Below, piece by piece: positions 29,201 through 38,914 of a DNA stretch of 64,000 nucleotides. This DNA comes from Aeoliella mucimassa. Lineage in GTDB: Bacteria > Planctomycetota > Planctomycetia > Pirellulales > Lacipirellulaceae. The stretch covers positions 3,534,001-3,598,000 of the forward strand of contig NZ_CP036278.1 of the NCBI RefSeq assembly GCF_007748035.1, given 5' to 3'. The first letter of the stretch is position 1, and each line of letters starts with the position of its first letter. The position numbers were made by a program, and so were the translations under genes. The notes under the pieces were generated by a model that worked only from the letters and a program-made list of their open reading frames with translations, made no database searches and was not told the DNA's origin.

Positions 29201-30798
29201 AAGTGACGAGCCAAACGATGGGCAGCGGCAATTAAGAAATGGCCACTACCGCAGGCAGGGTCGCAAACTTTCAATTCAAGAATAGCCTGTTCGGCCGCTT
29301 CACCTTTCTTCCCCTTAAGTCGGTCTTCCACCACCGGGTCGAGGGCTGAGTCGAGCAGACACTGTACCAGCGAATCTGGCGTGTAGTAGGAACCGGTTGT
29401 CTTTCGTTCGTTTCCCGCTGCCGTGGACAGGTCGAATGCCTTGGCTTCGGCGTTCATCACCGGATGGAGTTCGAGGAGCGATTCGTAGACGCTACCGAGT
29501 TCCTCCGAACCGAGGTTGCGGTAATCGACAACGCGAAGTACTCGGTCCTGCTCAACATAGGCAAGAGCCCTCACGGCCTGCAGTAAGTCGTCATTTGAGA
29601 TGAGAGCTGGCTCTGCATCGGCTTCACTATTCTCATTAGCATGATTTTGCGGCCCGCGAATGTCTGCCGTTGTGGATGACCGCCACAAGAACGACCCCAA
29701 GCCACACAGACCCAACTGTGGGCAACCCTCGTTGCGACCGAGAGCATCAAACACGAGCGATAACGAGTGCCAAAGGTCGGCATGCTTCGAGCCACGAATC
29801 TTGTGGGCGAGTTCTCGCAGGCGACGCGTGGAGTAATGCGTATCGTAAAGGTTGCACGCAGCAGGGTCCGCATCGGGCGGATGAAGCAGTTCCCGGTCTT
29901 CAGCTACAAACAAGAACAACAGCCGATAGACCGTGCGAAGCAGCTGACGATAGTAGTCATCCGTCGAAAGCGAACCTGTGCGGAGTTTCTCACGCAACCG
30001 GTCGTTACGAGGATGGCCGATAAAGCCCCGCCCTAAGGCTTCAATGGCCTTCTGCACACCGACCCGCAGGTCGTTCAGCACTCGCGTACCTTGCTCGCGG
30101 GCCAAGTGGCTCCACTTCTCTAGCCAGCAATCGGTCGCCTTGTCCGATTCAACCCGAGATTGATGGCATAGCAGCCACAACAGAGCAAAGTCAGCATAGA
30201 CCTCGCCCTCCATCATCGCTTCGAGGTCGAACTCGACAAACGCTTGTCGCGAGAGCGAGATATTGTCTCGCAGGATGCGTAGCTGTAGACCATTCGAGAG
30301 GAACGCCCACAAGTGCTCTTCGCTACGGTTGAGAAACTCCTGCACCATGGAGTGGGGGCTGGCGGTAGCCGCCCCACGAGCCCCTCGCGTGCGGCGGTCT
30401 AGCGGCAGCTTACACCCTATGAGGTGAATTGGCGTGTGATTGTAGAACCGCTCGATGGGGTAGACCCGCTCTTCGATTTCCGGCGACGCTGTTGTCACCA
30501 AACGGCCATAGTCGAGTTCATTGAAGAGGGGCAGTAGCCAACGCTGGTTGGTAACAGAAGTGCCGGTTTCATCGCTCTCGGGAAGGTCCTCACGTGCTTC
30601 TTGAAACGCTTGCCAGTGATTGAGGAGCGACGTCCACGATTGGCTGATGGCTTCGTTGAGCTTGCTGCCAGGTGGGAGATGGTAGGCGTCGGGGGTCGCT
30701 CCATCGACCTTCAGCGATGCGACGAGGCGGAGGATGTCCGGTGGAAGGATGGCTCCTTCCGTACGGATGGTCTGAAACTGCTGATTACGCTTCGCCAC
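26266..30798 (-). CDS. Large Eco57I/PglX-type N6-adenine DNA methyltransferase
   Basis: The 1510-residue chain has motif I DPACGSGHFLIAAAHRLA, the following acid in YGVDINPMAVELCKVSLWME, and motif IV NPPW (VVLGNPPWEMVEV), which define an N6-adenine methylase of the Eco57I/PglX/DrmMI class. The N-terminal third contains the family hallmark LFLFVAEDRELLHPP. The last third should hold target recognition. I see no clear nuclease motif, so it probably marks self DNA while other operon members restrict. The gene begins 53 bases after the SNF2 gene. Type IIL restriction-modification is the main alternative, but the neighbours make a multi-gene system more likely. Confidence 0.85.
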   Translation of the reverse strand: MAKRNQQFQTIRTEGAILPPDILRLVASLKVDGATPDAYHLPPGSKLNEAISQSWTSLLNHWQAFQEAREDLPESDETGTSVTNQRWLLPLFNELDYGRLVTTASPEIEERVYPIERFYNHTPIHLIGCKLPLDRRTRGARGAATASPHSMVQEFLNRSEEHLWAFLSNGLQLRILRDNISLSRQAFVEFDLEAMMEGEVYADFALLWLLCHQSRVESDKATDCWLEKWSHLAREQGTRVLNDLRVGVQKAIEALGRGFIGHPRNDRLREKLRTGSLSTDDYYRQLLRTVYRLLFLFVAEDRELLHPPDADPAACNLYDTHYSTRRLRELAHKIRGSKHADLWHSLSLVFDALGRNEGCPQLGLCGLGSFLWRSSTTADIRGPQNHANENSEADAEPALISNDDLLQAVRALAYVEQDRVLRVVDYRNLGSEELGSVYESLLELHPVMNAEAKAFDLSTAAGNERKTTGSYYTPDSLVQCLLDSALDPVVEDRLKGKKGEAAEQAILELKVCDPACGSGHFLIAAAHRLARHLARVRTGETEPSPDDYQHALRDVIGRCVYGVDINPMAVELCKVSLWMEAIEPGKPLSFLDHHIQCGNSLLGTTPALLTEGILDDAFKPIDGDVKECCAELKKENKRERKDYKEGLRDFAVAFNLGNLLSVLSQIDTCDDNSIEDITAKQRRYEEFVRSADYLNARLLADLWCSVFVWKKDKSDLGKLCPTERDFRRAQANPHSLLASVRDEVQRLADQYQFIHWHLAFPDVFVLPSNAAKAENEQTGWSRGFDVVLGNPPWEMVEVESLKEEESDGEDMVEAKARIERIRCTHGTQKFTSESSRYPFTSGGRKNLYALFVELASTVTADSGRVGQVAPTGVIQEDPAEKLARHLFSSQAVASIYEFQNKRSAPYEGKWFEDVHPQYRICLLTLARKSERTRFVFDLSDLSELRDPIRQYSQTYEEIDSFCAGKFKVPMFRNSREANVCSIAYHNGEVLGRLSQGNQPKLRSGLIFNFGRKEKAEKVAFADTDLGFVQVYEGEYLHQYNHRFSTSNGESSERTSNAELENPQFKIATKDALPRQFTKERLEYVAKRNVDWIVCLRRQARSTDSFISISTVIPPVAVEGSLTAFFEQPANARIAGSLAANLNSFVANFILSLRQSGPNVNKGVYEQLPLSSHFETHESLASWCQLTALEWFTPRVLELTYTAWDLEAFAWDCGYDGPPFRWDEQRRFLLRCELDAAYFHLYLGTTDEWGVDNPELREMFPTPRDAVDYIMETFPIVKRKDIARTADADGGDNAAQGGRYITKETILDIYDEMAEAIRTGQPYKTRLDPPPGPPTDAEGNFIPMAEWDENNWPSHIHQPRESAVVLPVAASATRLERGRAVLDILLLLEAWGTTVSTSALEPALVLMRNDVARTTLASQGAAFAPTDALSEEPQFVRGLDLIYQGMETNGAIRRVGQSGFELADSQLLADAPAADRARAAETLQAIQTLSDLRTLPQVVASITNERFDVTV

Positions 30799-30851
30799 TG
30801 TTTTCTTTCGCTACTGGATTCTTTTCCTACGGGGGCGAGTCTTGCCTTGGG

Positions 30852-33704
30852 TCAGTTCTCTTCGGGGAGCAGGATGAAGCAGCCGAGGATGTCGACTTCG
30901 CCAGTCGGAGTAACCTCCACGCTGCCGGTCATCTTGGCTGACTTGCGGATGCGGGTATGGGCGTCCTTCAGGGCTTCAGACCGTGAGGTCACAACGTCAT
31001 CGAGCCGGTCGCGTAGGGAATCGACCGTACCGATGAACCGGTCGAGTTGCTGCTTGACGAGGTTCTCGGGAAGGTTCCCGGTTGGCTTCATGTCCAGCAA
31101 ACTCTTGGACTCCTCCTCGGAAAGCCACTGCGGCTCGCTGGGGGAACCAGTGAACGCAAGCGTCAGCACCTCCTCGGCCAAAAGCGGAGCATCCTGCGTC
31201 TCTGTGGAAGTGGTGCTTCGCCGTTTCACCTTCAAGTGATAACGGAGTCGCACAACTAATAGTGAGGTTTTCTCGGTGACGCCATCGGTTCTGGTGACTC
31301 CACAACGGCGAGCGATAACGCGTTCCCCTTCGGCTTGAACGTCGTCGAGAGCGGTCTCCAGCGTGTAGGAAGCGAGTCCTTCGACGATGGGGTGCGTGCG
31401 ACTGAGGTAAAGCACTCCTTCATCGACGGGGAGGTCAAACCTACCCAAGAAGTCGTTGTCTCTGCCAATGGCGTGACGTAGAGCACGAGGGGTTTCGTTG
31501 GAGACGGCGACTTGGACGCACTCTTTGGGTTTCTGCGAGAGAGGCACGCCTGCCAGGTGAAGCACATCGTGAACAAATCGCTGCACCGTTGGTCCCGCCC
31601 CAATCGCCTCGCGAATGGCATCGAGTTCGGCTTTGACCTCCTCGGTTTTAATGGCGTGTTGAGCGAAGCGAGAGCGAGAGCGTTTTTCGGTCTCGCGAGC
31701 GTCCTCCCACTTGGCGTGCAGTTCGCTCTTAATGGGGTCGAGGCCCGGCAGGAAAAGCTGCTGCGTCGGTTCAGAACCGCCGCGGAGTTCCATCCCCTCG
31801 AACAAGGCTTTGATGACTTCCTCGCTGCTGCCGGGAACGGCAACCGAGATGCCGAGGTCGCTTTTTATTTTCTTGTGCTTTCGCAGCAGGACGTCGAGCA
31901 CGACGCCATCGATTTGGTTGTCGACACCGAAGTACGTGAGCACGCGCACCTTATCTTTCGACTGTCCGAAACGGTCGACACGTCCTTCGCGTTGCTCGTG
32001 CCGAGTTGGATTCCAAGAGAGGTCGTAATGGACCACAGCATCAAAGAGCGTCTGCAGGTTAACGCCTTCGCTAAGGCAGTCAGTACAAACGAGGACCCGC
32101 TGCTCATGCTCTCCTAGTTTCTCAATGCGGTCCTCGCGTTCCTTGGGGGGAAGCGTACCGGTGACCGACGCTACCTCAACTTTGCCGAGTGCATCGCGTA
32201 ATTGAGCAGCGATATAATCAGCTGTATCGATGAAGCGGCAAAAGATAATCGGGTTGTAGCCGTCCTTGACAATCTTCTTGATGAGCTTGATTGCCTTCTG
32301 CAATTTGGCGTCGTCTTTGCCAGATAGTTTTTCTGCCTCGCGAGCAAGTCGCTTGAGGCGTTCGCTTGTCGCGGTTTCTTCCGCATCAGCAGGAGCACCG
32401 CCGGGCGTCATGTCGAAGACCTCGGTGATTTCGAGTTCTTCCTGGTCGAGCACCGCTCTGCGGCCCAACTCTTCCACGTCGGCTTCGTCTTCTGCATCGG
32501 CTGTGGCAGCACGATTGCGAAGTGTTGCAGCAGCTGCAGCGGGACTCGACGCCATGGCCCGAAGCAGTGCGAGAGCGGACCACCAACGGACACGATGGTT
32601 CTTCTTGCTGCCCGACTCATCGCTCACCAGCTCGCTGGCGAAATCAAGCACTTTGCGAAAGAGCTTCTTGTACGGTTCGCTGAGCTTGTAGCTCTCTTCA
32701 GCGTCTTCCCGCTCGGGGAACGAGGTGTCGGTTTCCAGCTTCTTATCCATCTCAATGACGTTGCCGCGAAGCCGTTGGACCAGGTGCTTGGCTAGCTCGG
32801 CACGAACCGATGAACGTGAGTCGGACTCCAAGTCGTGCGGTAGTTCGCGAAACTTGGGGTCGATAAGCGACAGCAGAGAGCGAAATGCGTCTTCGTTACC
32901 ACTGTGCGGAGTAGCGGTCACGAGAATGAGGTTTCGGTCGTCCGATTCGGAGACCGCTTTGATAAGCTCGTGCCTCGCCTGGCGTGCCTGGCCTACGCGG
33001 CCGGTCAATGTGCAGGTGTGGGCTTCGTCGACGATGACCAGTTCGGGACACTCGCGAATGAAGTCGTCACGTCGTCGGTGCGACTTGATAAAGTCGGTCG
33101 ATACAATGATGTGCCGGTACCGCTGGTAGATGGACTCGCCTGGTTGCAGTCCCCGTTCGAGTCGTTGCACCGTGGAGCTAAGTACCAGCTCGGCGTCGAT
33201 ATGGAACTTCTCCGCCATTTCTTTTTGCCACTGCTCGGCCAGGTGGGGCGGGCAGAGAACAGCGAGCCGCGTTACTTCCCCTCGCTCTAGCAGCTCCTTG
33301 GCAATGAGGCAGGACTCAACGGTCTTACCAATACCGACGTCATCCGCAATGAGGAGCCGCACCGGGTCGAGCCGCATTGCCATCAAAAGTGGTACTAGCT
33401 GATAGGGCCGCGGGTCGACAGCTATCTTGCCGAAACTACGGAAGGGACCGGCGGCCGAACGGGTGGAGAGACGAGCCGCGTCACGCAGCAATCGGCAAGA
33501 ATTGAAGTCGCCCGGTTTAGTTGGGTCCGGCAGCGAGAAACTCGCCGAGTCTACCGGTTCGATAGCTCGACAGATTCCAACTACCTCATCGTCCAAGCCG
33601 CCGATGGGACGCACCAGCAGAACCTCGTCGCCCGAGTCGGGCAAGACGACCCATTCTCGACCACGTGCCTTCACCAAGGCTCCTGGGGGAAAGGTTGTTG
33701 ACAT
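30852..33704 (-). CDS. SNF2-family helicase, DrmD-like
   Basis: The start ATG 33704 shares a base with the stop of the helicase upstream (TGATG), a strong sign of coupling; the frame is open 57 bases further but only within that gene. The 950-residue protein shows motif I ADDVGIGKTVES, motif Ia LCPPHLAEQW, motif II VDEAH, motif III VTATPHSG, and in the second lobe EGVNLQTLFDAVVHYDLSWNP with motif VI RHEQREGRVDRFGQ. This order is that of DrmD-type SNF2 ATPases from class 1 DISARM and related loci, which translocate on double-stranded DNA. A coiled, acidic C-terminus follows. Confidence 0.85.
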   Translation of the reverse strand: MSTTFPPGALVKARGREWVVLPDSGDEVLLVRPIGGLDDEVVGICRAIEPVDSASFSLPDPTKPGDFNSCRLLRDAARLSTRSAAGPFRSFGKIAVDPRPYQLVPLLMAMRLDPVRLLIADDVGIGKTVESCLIAKELLERGEVTRLAVLCPPHLAEQWQKEMAEKFHIDAELVLSSTVQRLERGLQPGESIYQRYRHIIVSTDFIKSHRRRDDFIRECPELVIVDEAHTCTLTGRVGQARQARHELIKAVSESDDRNLILVTATPHSGNEDAFRSLLSLIDPKFRELPHDLESDSRSSVRAELAKHLVQRLRGNVIEMDKKLETDTSFPEREDAEESYKLSEPYKKLFRKVLDFASELVSDESGSKKNHRVRWWSALALLRAMASSPAAAAATLRNRAATADAEDEADVEELGRRAVLDQEELEITEVFDMTPGGAPADAEETATSERLKRLAREAEKLSGKDDAKLQKAIKLIKKIVKDGYNPIIFCRFIDTADYIAAQLRDALGKVEVASVTGTLPPKEREDRIEKLGEHEQRVLVCTDCLSEGVNLQTLFDAVVHYDLSWNPTRHEQREGRVDRFGQSKDKVRVLTYFGVDNQIDGVVLDVLLRKHKKIKSDLGISVAVPGSSEEVIKALFEGMELRGGSEPTQQLFLPGLDPIKSELHAKWEDARETEKRSRSRFAQHAIKTEEVKAELDAIREAIGAGPTVQRFVHDVLHLAGVPLSQKPKECVQVAVSNETPRALRHAIGRDNDFLGRFDLPVDEGVLYLSRTHPIVEGLASYTLETALDDVQAEGERVIARRCGVTRTDGVTEKTSLLVVRLRYHLKVKRRSTTSTETQDAPLLAEEVLTLAFTGSPSEPQWLSEEESKSLLDMKPTGNLPENLVKQQLDRFIGTVDSLRDRLDDVVTSRSEALKDAHTRIRKSAKMTGSVEVTPTGEVDILGCFILLPEEN

Positions 33705-36700
33705 CAGACTCCCCTCCGCTGGCCGAAGACATCGGCATACTGGTCGAAAATGGCATTCCAATCGGCCGCATGGTGGAACCGAATGACGAGGTAACCGGCA
33801 TCCATCAGCCGGTCGGTGATAGCTTCGTCTTCTGCTTTTTGGTCAGGCTCGTCGTGGACGGGGCCGTCAATGTAAACCACCGTGTTCACCCCGTTGTAAT
33901 AGAAGTCGGGCCTGGTAGAGCACGAAGAAATAAGGTGCTGTGCATGCGTCGGCAAACGGAGCTGCGATTGATGCACCTGCTGCAGCCAGCGTCGTTCCAG
34001 TTGCGAGTCGCATGCTCGCATAAGTTCATCGAGGTGGTCCGCCCGTGTGCGTCGGGAACCCGAGACCTCGGTCACCGCCTGAGTCAGCTCAAGTAGAAGG
34101 TTCGCGACAAGTGACCGGTCGATGCTACGATGGTCGGGCTGATTTCCATATTCGAGTAAGCAGTCGTAACAGGCTGCTTCGCAGTCGTCGCCCCCTTCGT
34201 CTTCACCGGTTTCCGGGTTGAAGTGACAGACGTTCAACGCAGCACGGGCCACTTCGGCGAGTGCGTTCGGTTCCTCGGCAACCTGGCGGAGAACCCCCGC
34301 ACCCCCCTCGGAGGCTTCATAGAAGAACAGAATCCGTCGGTCGTCGGGGCTCGGCAGCGGGTCGACGGCCAGTTCGTTGGGTTCCAGCTGATAGACCTGC
34401 TGGATGCCCTGCTTGATAGCAGCCTGCAACGTCGCCATGAACTCCACGTTCTGGCGAGTCTCCAACTCAAAAGTAAGGGCGTTGCGATTGTCTTGCACGT
34501 AGGGAACGACCCGCTTCACGCGGGCTTGATTCATCGGGTCTTCGGTGTCGTTGTCCTCCACGTCCCGATTGCTGGCCCAATAGCCCCGCTCGACATCGAG
34601 CAGGAAGCCATGCTCGTTCTCGTGCCTTCGCTTTCGCCACCCCACGTTGATTCGCCAAATCTCCGCCGCATCCCCATACCTCATCGTCGCGACTCGACCC
34701 TCGCCTATTTTGACTTCCGCTTTGCGGAAGTCTGGCTCGCCGTTGACAGTAGAAAAGCGGAAGGTGCTACGAATCTCGTAGCCCACTCGTTGCCGCTCTT
34801 CTTCGTCTGATGTGATGCGGTCCGCACGTTTGGCGGTGACGTTTTGCAGCCGAACCATGTCGCGAATCTCGTCGGTCGGTTCTAAAGGTCGTCCGCAATT
34901 CTCACAGTTGTCGACGCCGGGCCCGCTCTCGATGAAATGCCCATACCCACAGTCGGAACAAACCTTCATCACGTACTGCGTGATTTCCTGCGAATCCTCA
35001 TCAAAGGCGAGGTTCACCTTGTTGATGCGGTAGCGGGAGCCCTCGTGGTAGATAACTGCTCGCGGACCGTATTCCGAAATAGCAAGAAATCGTGGCCTCG
35101 AAAGAAATTCATCTTTACCTCGTCGGCCCCGCCGAGCTGGTATGAATGCCGAAAGCGGAAGACGAGGGAAGTTGTATCCGGGTAAGAAGCCTTCGCTGGC
35201 GAAATAGCGGTAGCTGTAAAAGTCTCCTTCGAAAGCGTTCTGCGAGTTGGTGAGTAGAGCGATTTGCGTCTCGGCTTGAGCACGCAGCCGCTTGGCTCGG
35301 TCACGGTCGATTTGGGTGCGTGAATGGTCGCCAATAATACGGTTCTGGTGCTGGCGTTGCTGGACGGCCGCTTTGTAGAGGCTTCGCCAGCGATTGCAGG
35401 CTTCATCAAATCGCTGCGGTAACCTAGTGAGCACATCGTCAAGCCAGTCGTCGCGATACCAGGGAGCGTCGCGGAGTTCCGGCCCGATGCTCTCCAGCAA
35501 TCTCCTGGCTCTCTGCTGGGCACGCAATTTCGGACCAGCGTCTACCAAGACCTCCTTGGTTCTATCGTTGAGCGGGAGTGACAAGTCTTCCTCACTCACA
35601 ACGAGAAGTTCAGCGAGCGTCGTGCCGAGATTGAGTTTGGCCTCCGAGAGCCAGGTAGCATGGACGTGAGCCTCCACCAAATCACGATTCAACAGGTCGA
35701 GCCGCGGGGCGGTAACCGCTCCGGCGACCATCCGCTCTGGATGCCGGAAGTAGTACTTGTCGTGAGGGCTGAAGCCAGAGCAGTATGTGTAGACCAACGC
35801 GGGTTGTCCACCGCGGCCCGCTCGTCCGCTCCGCTGGGCATAGTTGGCAGGGGTCGGCGGGACATTCCTCATATTGACGACGTTCAATTGAGCGATGTCG
35901 ACGCCGAGTTCCATCGTTGGCGAACAGAACAGAATCGGTAGCTCCGCACGGCGGAACTGCTCTTCTCGCTCCTGCCGAACATCCGCCTGCACTTGTGCCG
36001 TGTGCTCGCGACCTTCGAGCCCCGAGCCCAAATCGGCAAAACTCTTGTACAGCTCGGTGAAGTAGTCGTTGCCCGTGTTGTCGGTCTCGCTCTGATGCGT
36101 AATGCGAAGCGGGTCGAACATCGGCTGTGAACCATCGCCTGGCTTCCACTGCATTACCGAAGCGGGAAGTTGGTACCCCGGAACTTGACTTCCGTCACGA
36201 GGTGAGCGAACCTCTTCGACCAATCCCCAAGGCTTGAGACAACGGAACAACGCGAGGATGATGTCCCCCAGGTCTTCAAGTCGCAAAGATTCTCCCAGGT
36301 TGGGTAGCTCCCGTTTCAGTAGCTGCCCAAAGTTACTGCGTGGTGAGATGCACAAGTCCTCCTGTCTCTCGCGGTCCATGCGAGAGCGTGGCCACGCCAC
36401 TCCTGCCTTCACCATGTCGCCAGCGATTTCAATCACCCACGGCTCGCGGAGACGTTGGCGACTTTGGTCGCTAATGCGTTCCTGGTAGTTGAAGTTTAGC
36501 GAGTCCTCCTTGATGATGAGGCTTCTTCGCAAGTGGTCGAGAAGAACGCGAATCACTTTTATCCGTTGCTCGACCGAAGCAGCGGCAAGCACCGCGTGGG
36601 AGTTAGGCGATTCCCATGTCTCTTTGTCGGCAGCCACCTCGTCGAGTGCCAGATAGTCAATAAAGAGCAGGCCACATTGCTCAAGGTTTGGTGAAGTAAC

Positions 36701-38875
36701 CCGCCAGCCACGCTCCAGGTCTCGATAGAGGTAGTAGGCCAGCACCGAACGTAGTGCCCGTCGCGATTCTTCGAGAGCGGGGCCGCGTAATTCGGGGTCG
36801 TTGGCGAAGAGGTGTGCTGGGAGGTCCAGTGCCCTTTCCACGTGGTGGACCAAATCGTCGTATCGTAAGCCTTCTTCGCCGATTCTCGTCATCGCTCGAT
36901 AGAGAGCCGAACGAATAAGCCCAACTTCCACAAAGTCGTTGAAGTGACCTGCCTGCAGGGACGCGTCTTGGCGGTTGTCGGTGAAGCTCAAAAGCTTTTT
37001 GGCTTCCGAGTCGAGCGACTCGTCGACCCGCAGCTTGAGTATGGTCGAAAGGGCGAGAATGGTTGTAGCGGTGCTTCGCCCGTCCACCCCAATAGTGGCA
37101 AGTTTCGAAACATCGGAACTCTGACGAGCGTTGTAAGCCACTCCACATTCTGGATTGAGACAAAACTGAAAGGGGGCTTTGACAAATGCGACCCGCAGGC
37201 CATTGGGCTCTGGTTCGCCAGTGGTACCCAGCGACATCAATTCCGGGACCGGTTTGTTTCGCTTGATTACGGGACCACCCCGTCGCTGTTCTACCCAGTC
37301 CTCCGGTACCCGGCTGACCCACTCGGCGGCGTCTTCGGGCCAGGGGTTCGTCGCTGAGAGATAGAGGTATCCTGATTCAACGTTAACACTTACGGTGCGG
37401 CCAAAGTCTTCTCGTGGAACAACGGGGCTCTCTTGGCCGTGAGTAGGTCGGTCGACTCGATAGTAGGGATGCCCACAGTGCCGACAGAAGACTAGTGGGA
37501 GCAAGACTTTGTTCCGGTCACCCGGCACAAATTGCTGGCCGCGTAAAGTGATGATGCGTTCGTCCTCGCTTTCCAGTGATGCCCATGCCGTATCGCCACG
37601 CGTAATGAATTGATGAAGGCGGAACGCAAACACGGGAAAGTTCGTTTCGGGGTCGCGGCATTCGCTCCCCGCATACAGATAGGTCTGCAAAGCAGCCTCG
37701 CAGGCCTCAACATTGCAGCCGGTCAGCTCGGCAAGCTTGGTGGCGACGCCGGTATCACCTTTCAAGGGTTGTGGCGTTTGCCGGACCAGCTTATCAGTCC
37801 CCTCTTCTCTCCTCAGTCCGAAGGTCTCTTCAATCCATGAAGCGAGCGGCTGCTCACGGAAAGCGTCGTACTCCGTGTCTGGTTTAGATGGGGACTCGAT
37901 GGTCGCTTGAAGGCGGGAGACAATATCGGGGGATTGGAAATCATACTCGTTCGTGGTGCGGCGGAGCGTCTCTCCGATGACGTTTTCAGTCGGGACTTCC
38001 TCACCGAAAATCTGCGAGACAACCGTGGCGACGACGCGGGCCTGTTCGACCGAGTCGCCAGTCGAGGCCATCGTGGCCGAAGTCCCCACGCATCGCATCG
38101 ATTGGCTTTGAAAAGCTTCGCGGCAACGGCGGACGAGCATTGCCACGTCCGCTCCCTGCCTTCCCCGGTATGTGTGCAGTTCATCGAACACGAGAAAACG
38201 TAGCGTGCGTGCCTGCTCGACGAGTCGACGCTCTTCGATGCGGGTCAGGATGAGTTCCAGCATCACATAGTTCGTGAGCAAGATGTCTGGTGGGTGATTG
38301 AGAATTCGTTCCCGTTCTTGTTCGCCCTCTTGTCCGGTGTAGCGAGCGAAGGTCACCAGCTGCTGGCCTTCCCCAAATCCACGCGTGAGGAACTTATCTA
38401 GTTCCTCGCGTTGGCTGTTCGCTAATGCATTCATCGGGTAGACAACGATGGCCTTGATGCCACTCCCGCTCCCGGAACGAAGTACGTGGTCTACGATAGG
38501 GACAATGTAGGAAAGGCTTTTTCCCGAGCCGGTACCAGTCGTAAGTACGTAGGGCTCGCCAGCGGCTGCTTTGCGAATGGCTTGTTCCTGGTGGATGTGA
38601 AGCCTTAGCTCGCGACCCATATCATTATCGTCTCGCTTGATACGGAAGATGCGGCCGCAGTCCTCGTGCAGCAGACCTTCGGAAATGAGCTGATCAATCC
38701 GCTTGCCTGAAGCAAACGACGGGTTGAGTTGCAACAGGGGTTCAGGCCAGAGCAGGCCCTCTGAGATATCCTGCTGCACTGCTTTGGCGATACGTTCGTC
38801 CGAGATGCGAATGAAGCTGTTGGTATAATTCGCATAGTCGTCGACCACATGCTTGTGAAGGTCGAAGACATCCAT
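33704..38875 (-). CDS. DEAD-like helicase with DUF1998 zinc region and C-terminal nuclease-like domain
   Basis: The 1723-residue protein has Walker A TGTGSGKSLSYIVP (about residue 115), motif II FDELHTYRGRQGAD, and motif VI YAQRSGRAGRGGQ. Two zinc ribbons are visible (CRHCGHPYYR; CSDCGYGHF with CENCGRPLEP), and the DUF1998 signature YEASEGGAGVL with CEAACYDCLLEYGNQPDH. The last 120 residues, RPDFYYNGVNTVVYIDGPVH then QKAEDEAITDRLMDAGYLVIRFHH, look like a Vsr/DUF559-type PD-(D/E)XK nuclease. DUF1998 helicases mark DISARM (DrmA/DrmB) and Druantia (DruE). The size fits DruE, yet the neighbours fit DISARM; a fused nuclease end sets it apart. Confidence 0.83.
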   Translation of the reverse strand: MDVFDLHKHVVDDYANYTNSFIRISDERIAKAVQQDISEGLLWPEPLLQLNPSFASGKRIDQLISEGLLHEDCGRIFRIKRDDNDMGRELRLHIHQEQAIRKAAAGEPYVLTTGTGSGKSLSYIVPIVDHVLRSGSGSGIKAIVVYPMNALANSQREELDKFLTRGFGEGQQLVTFARYTGQEGEQERERILNHPPDILLTNYVMLELILTRIEERRLVEQARTLRFLVFDELHTYRGRQGADVAMLVRRCREAFQSQSMRCVGTSATMASTGDSVEQARVVATVVSQIFGEEVPTENVIGETLRRTTNEYDFQSPDIVSRLQATIESPSKPDTEYDAFREQPLASWIEETFGLRREEGTDKLVRQTPQPLKGDTGVATKLAELTGCNVEACEAALQTYLYAGSECRDPETNFPVFAFRLHQFITRGDTAWASLESEDERIITLRGQQFVPGDRNKVLLPLVFCRHCGHPYYRVDRPTHGQESPVVPREDFGRTVSVNVESGYLYLSATNPWPEDAAEWVSRVPEDWVEQRRGGPVIKRNKPVPELMSLGTTGEPEPNGLRVAFVKAPFQFCLNPECGVAYNARQSSDVSKLATIGVDGRSTATTILALSTILKLRVDESLDSEAKKLLSFTDNRQDASLQAGHFNDFVEVGLIRSALYRAMTRIGEEGLRYDDLVHHVERALDLPAHLFANDPELRGPALEESRRALRSVLAYYLYRDLERGWRVTSPNLEQCGLLFIDYLALDEVAADKETWESPNSHAVLAAASVEQRIKVIRVLLDHLRRSLIIKEDSLNFNYQERISDQSRQRLREPWVIEIAGDMVKAGVAWPRSRMDRERQEDLCISPRSNFGQLLKRELPNLGESLRLEDLGDIILALFRCLKPWGLVEEVRSPRDGSQVPGYQLPASVMQWKPGDGSQPMFDPLRITHQSETDNTGNDYFTELYKSFADLGSGLEGREHTAQVQADVRQEREEQFRRAELPILFCSPTMELGVDIAQLNVVNMRNVPPTPANYAQRSGRAGRGGQPALVYTYCSGFSPHDKYYFRHPERMVAGAVTAPRLDLLNRDLVEAHVHATWLSEAKLNLGTTLAELLVVSEEDLSLPLNDRTKEVLVDAGPKLRAQQRARRLLESIGPELRDAPWYRDDWLDDVLTRLPQRFDEACNRWRSLYKAAVQQRQHQNRIIGDHSRTQIDRDRAKRLRAQAETQIALLTNSQNAFEGDFYSYRYFASEGFLPGYNFPRLPLSAFIPARRGRRGKDEFLSRPRFLAISEYGPRAVIYHEGSRYRINKVNLAFDEDSQEITQYVMKVCSDCGYGHFIESGPGVDNCENCGRPLEPTDEIRDMVRLQNVTAKRADRITSDEEERQRVGYEIRSTFRFSTVNGEPDFRKAEVKIGEGRVATMRYGDAAEIWRINVGWRKRRHENEHGFLLDVERGYWASNRDVEDNDTEDPMNQARVKRVVPYVQDNRNALTFELETRQNVEFMATLQAAIKQGIQQVYQLEPNELAVDPLPSPDDRRILFFYEASEGGAGVLRQVAEEPNALAEVARAALNVCHFNPETGEDEGGDDCEAACYDCLLEYGNQPDHRSIDRSLVANLLLELTQAVTEVSGSRRTRADHLDELMRACDSQLERRWLQQVHQSQLRLPTHAQHLISSCSTRPDFYYNGVNTVVYIDGPVHDEPDQKAEDEAITDRLMDAGYLVIRFHHAADWNAIFDQYADVFGQRRGV

Positions 38876-38914
38876 CGAGCCACCTCAAAGTGAGTGCAGA
38901 ATTTTTCGTGGAAA

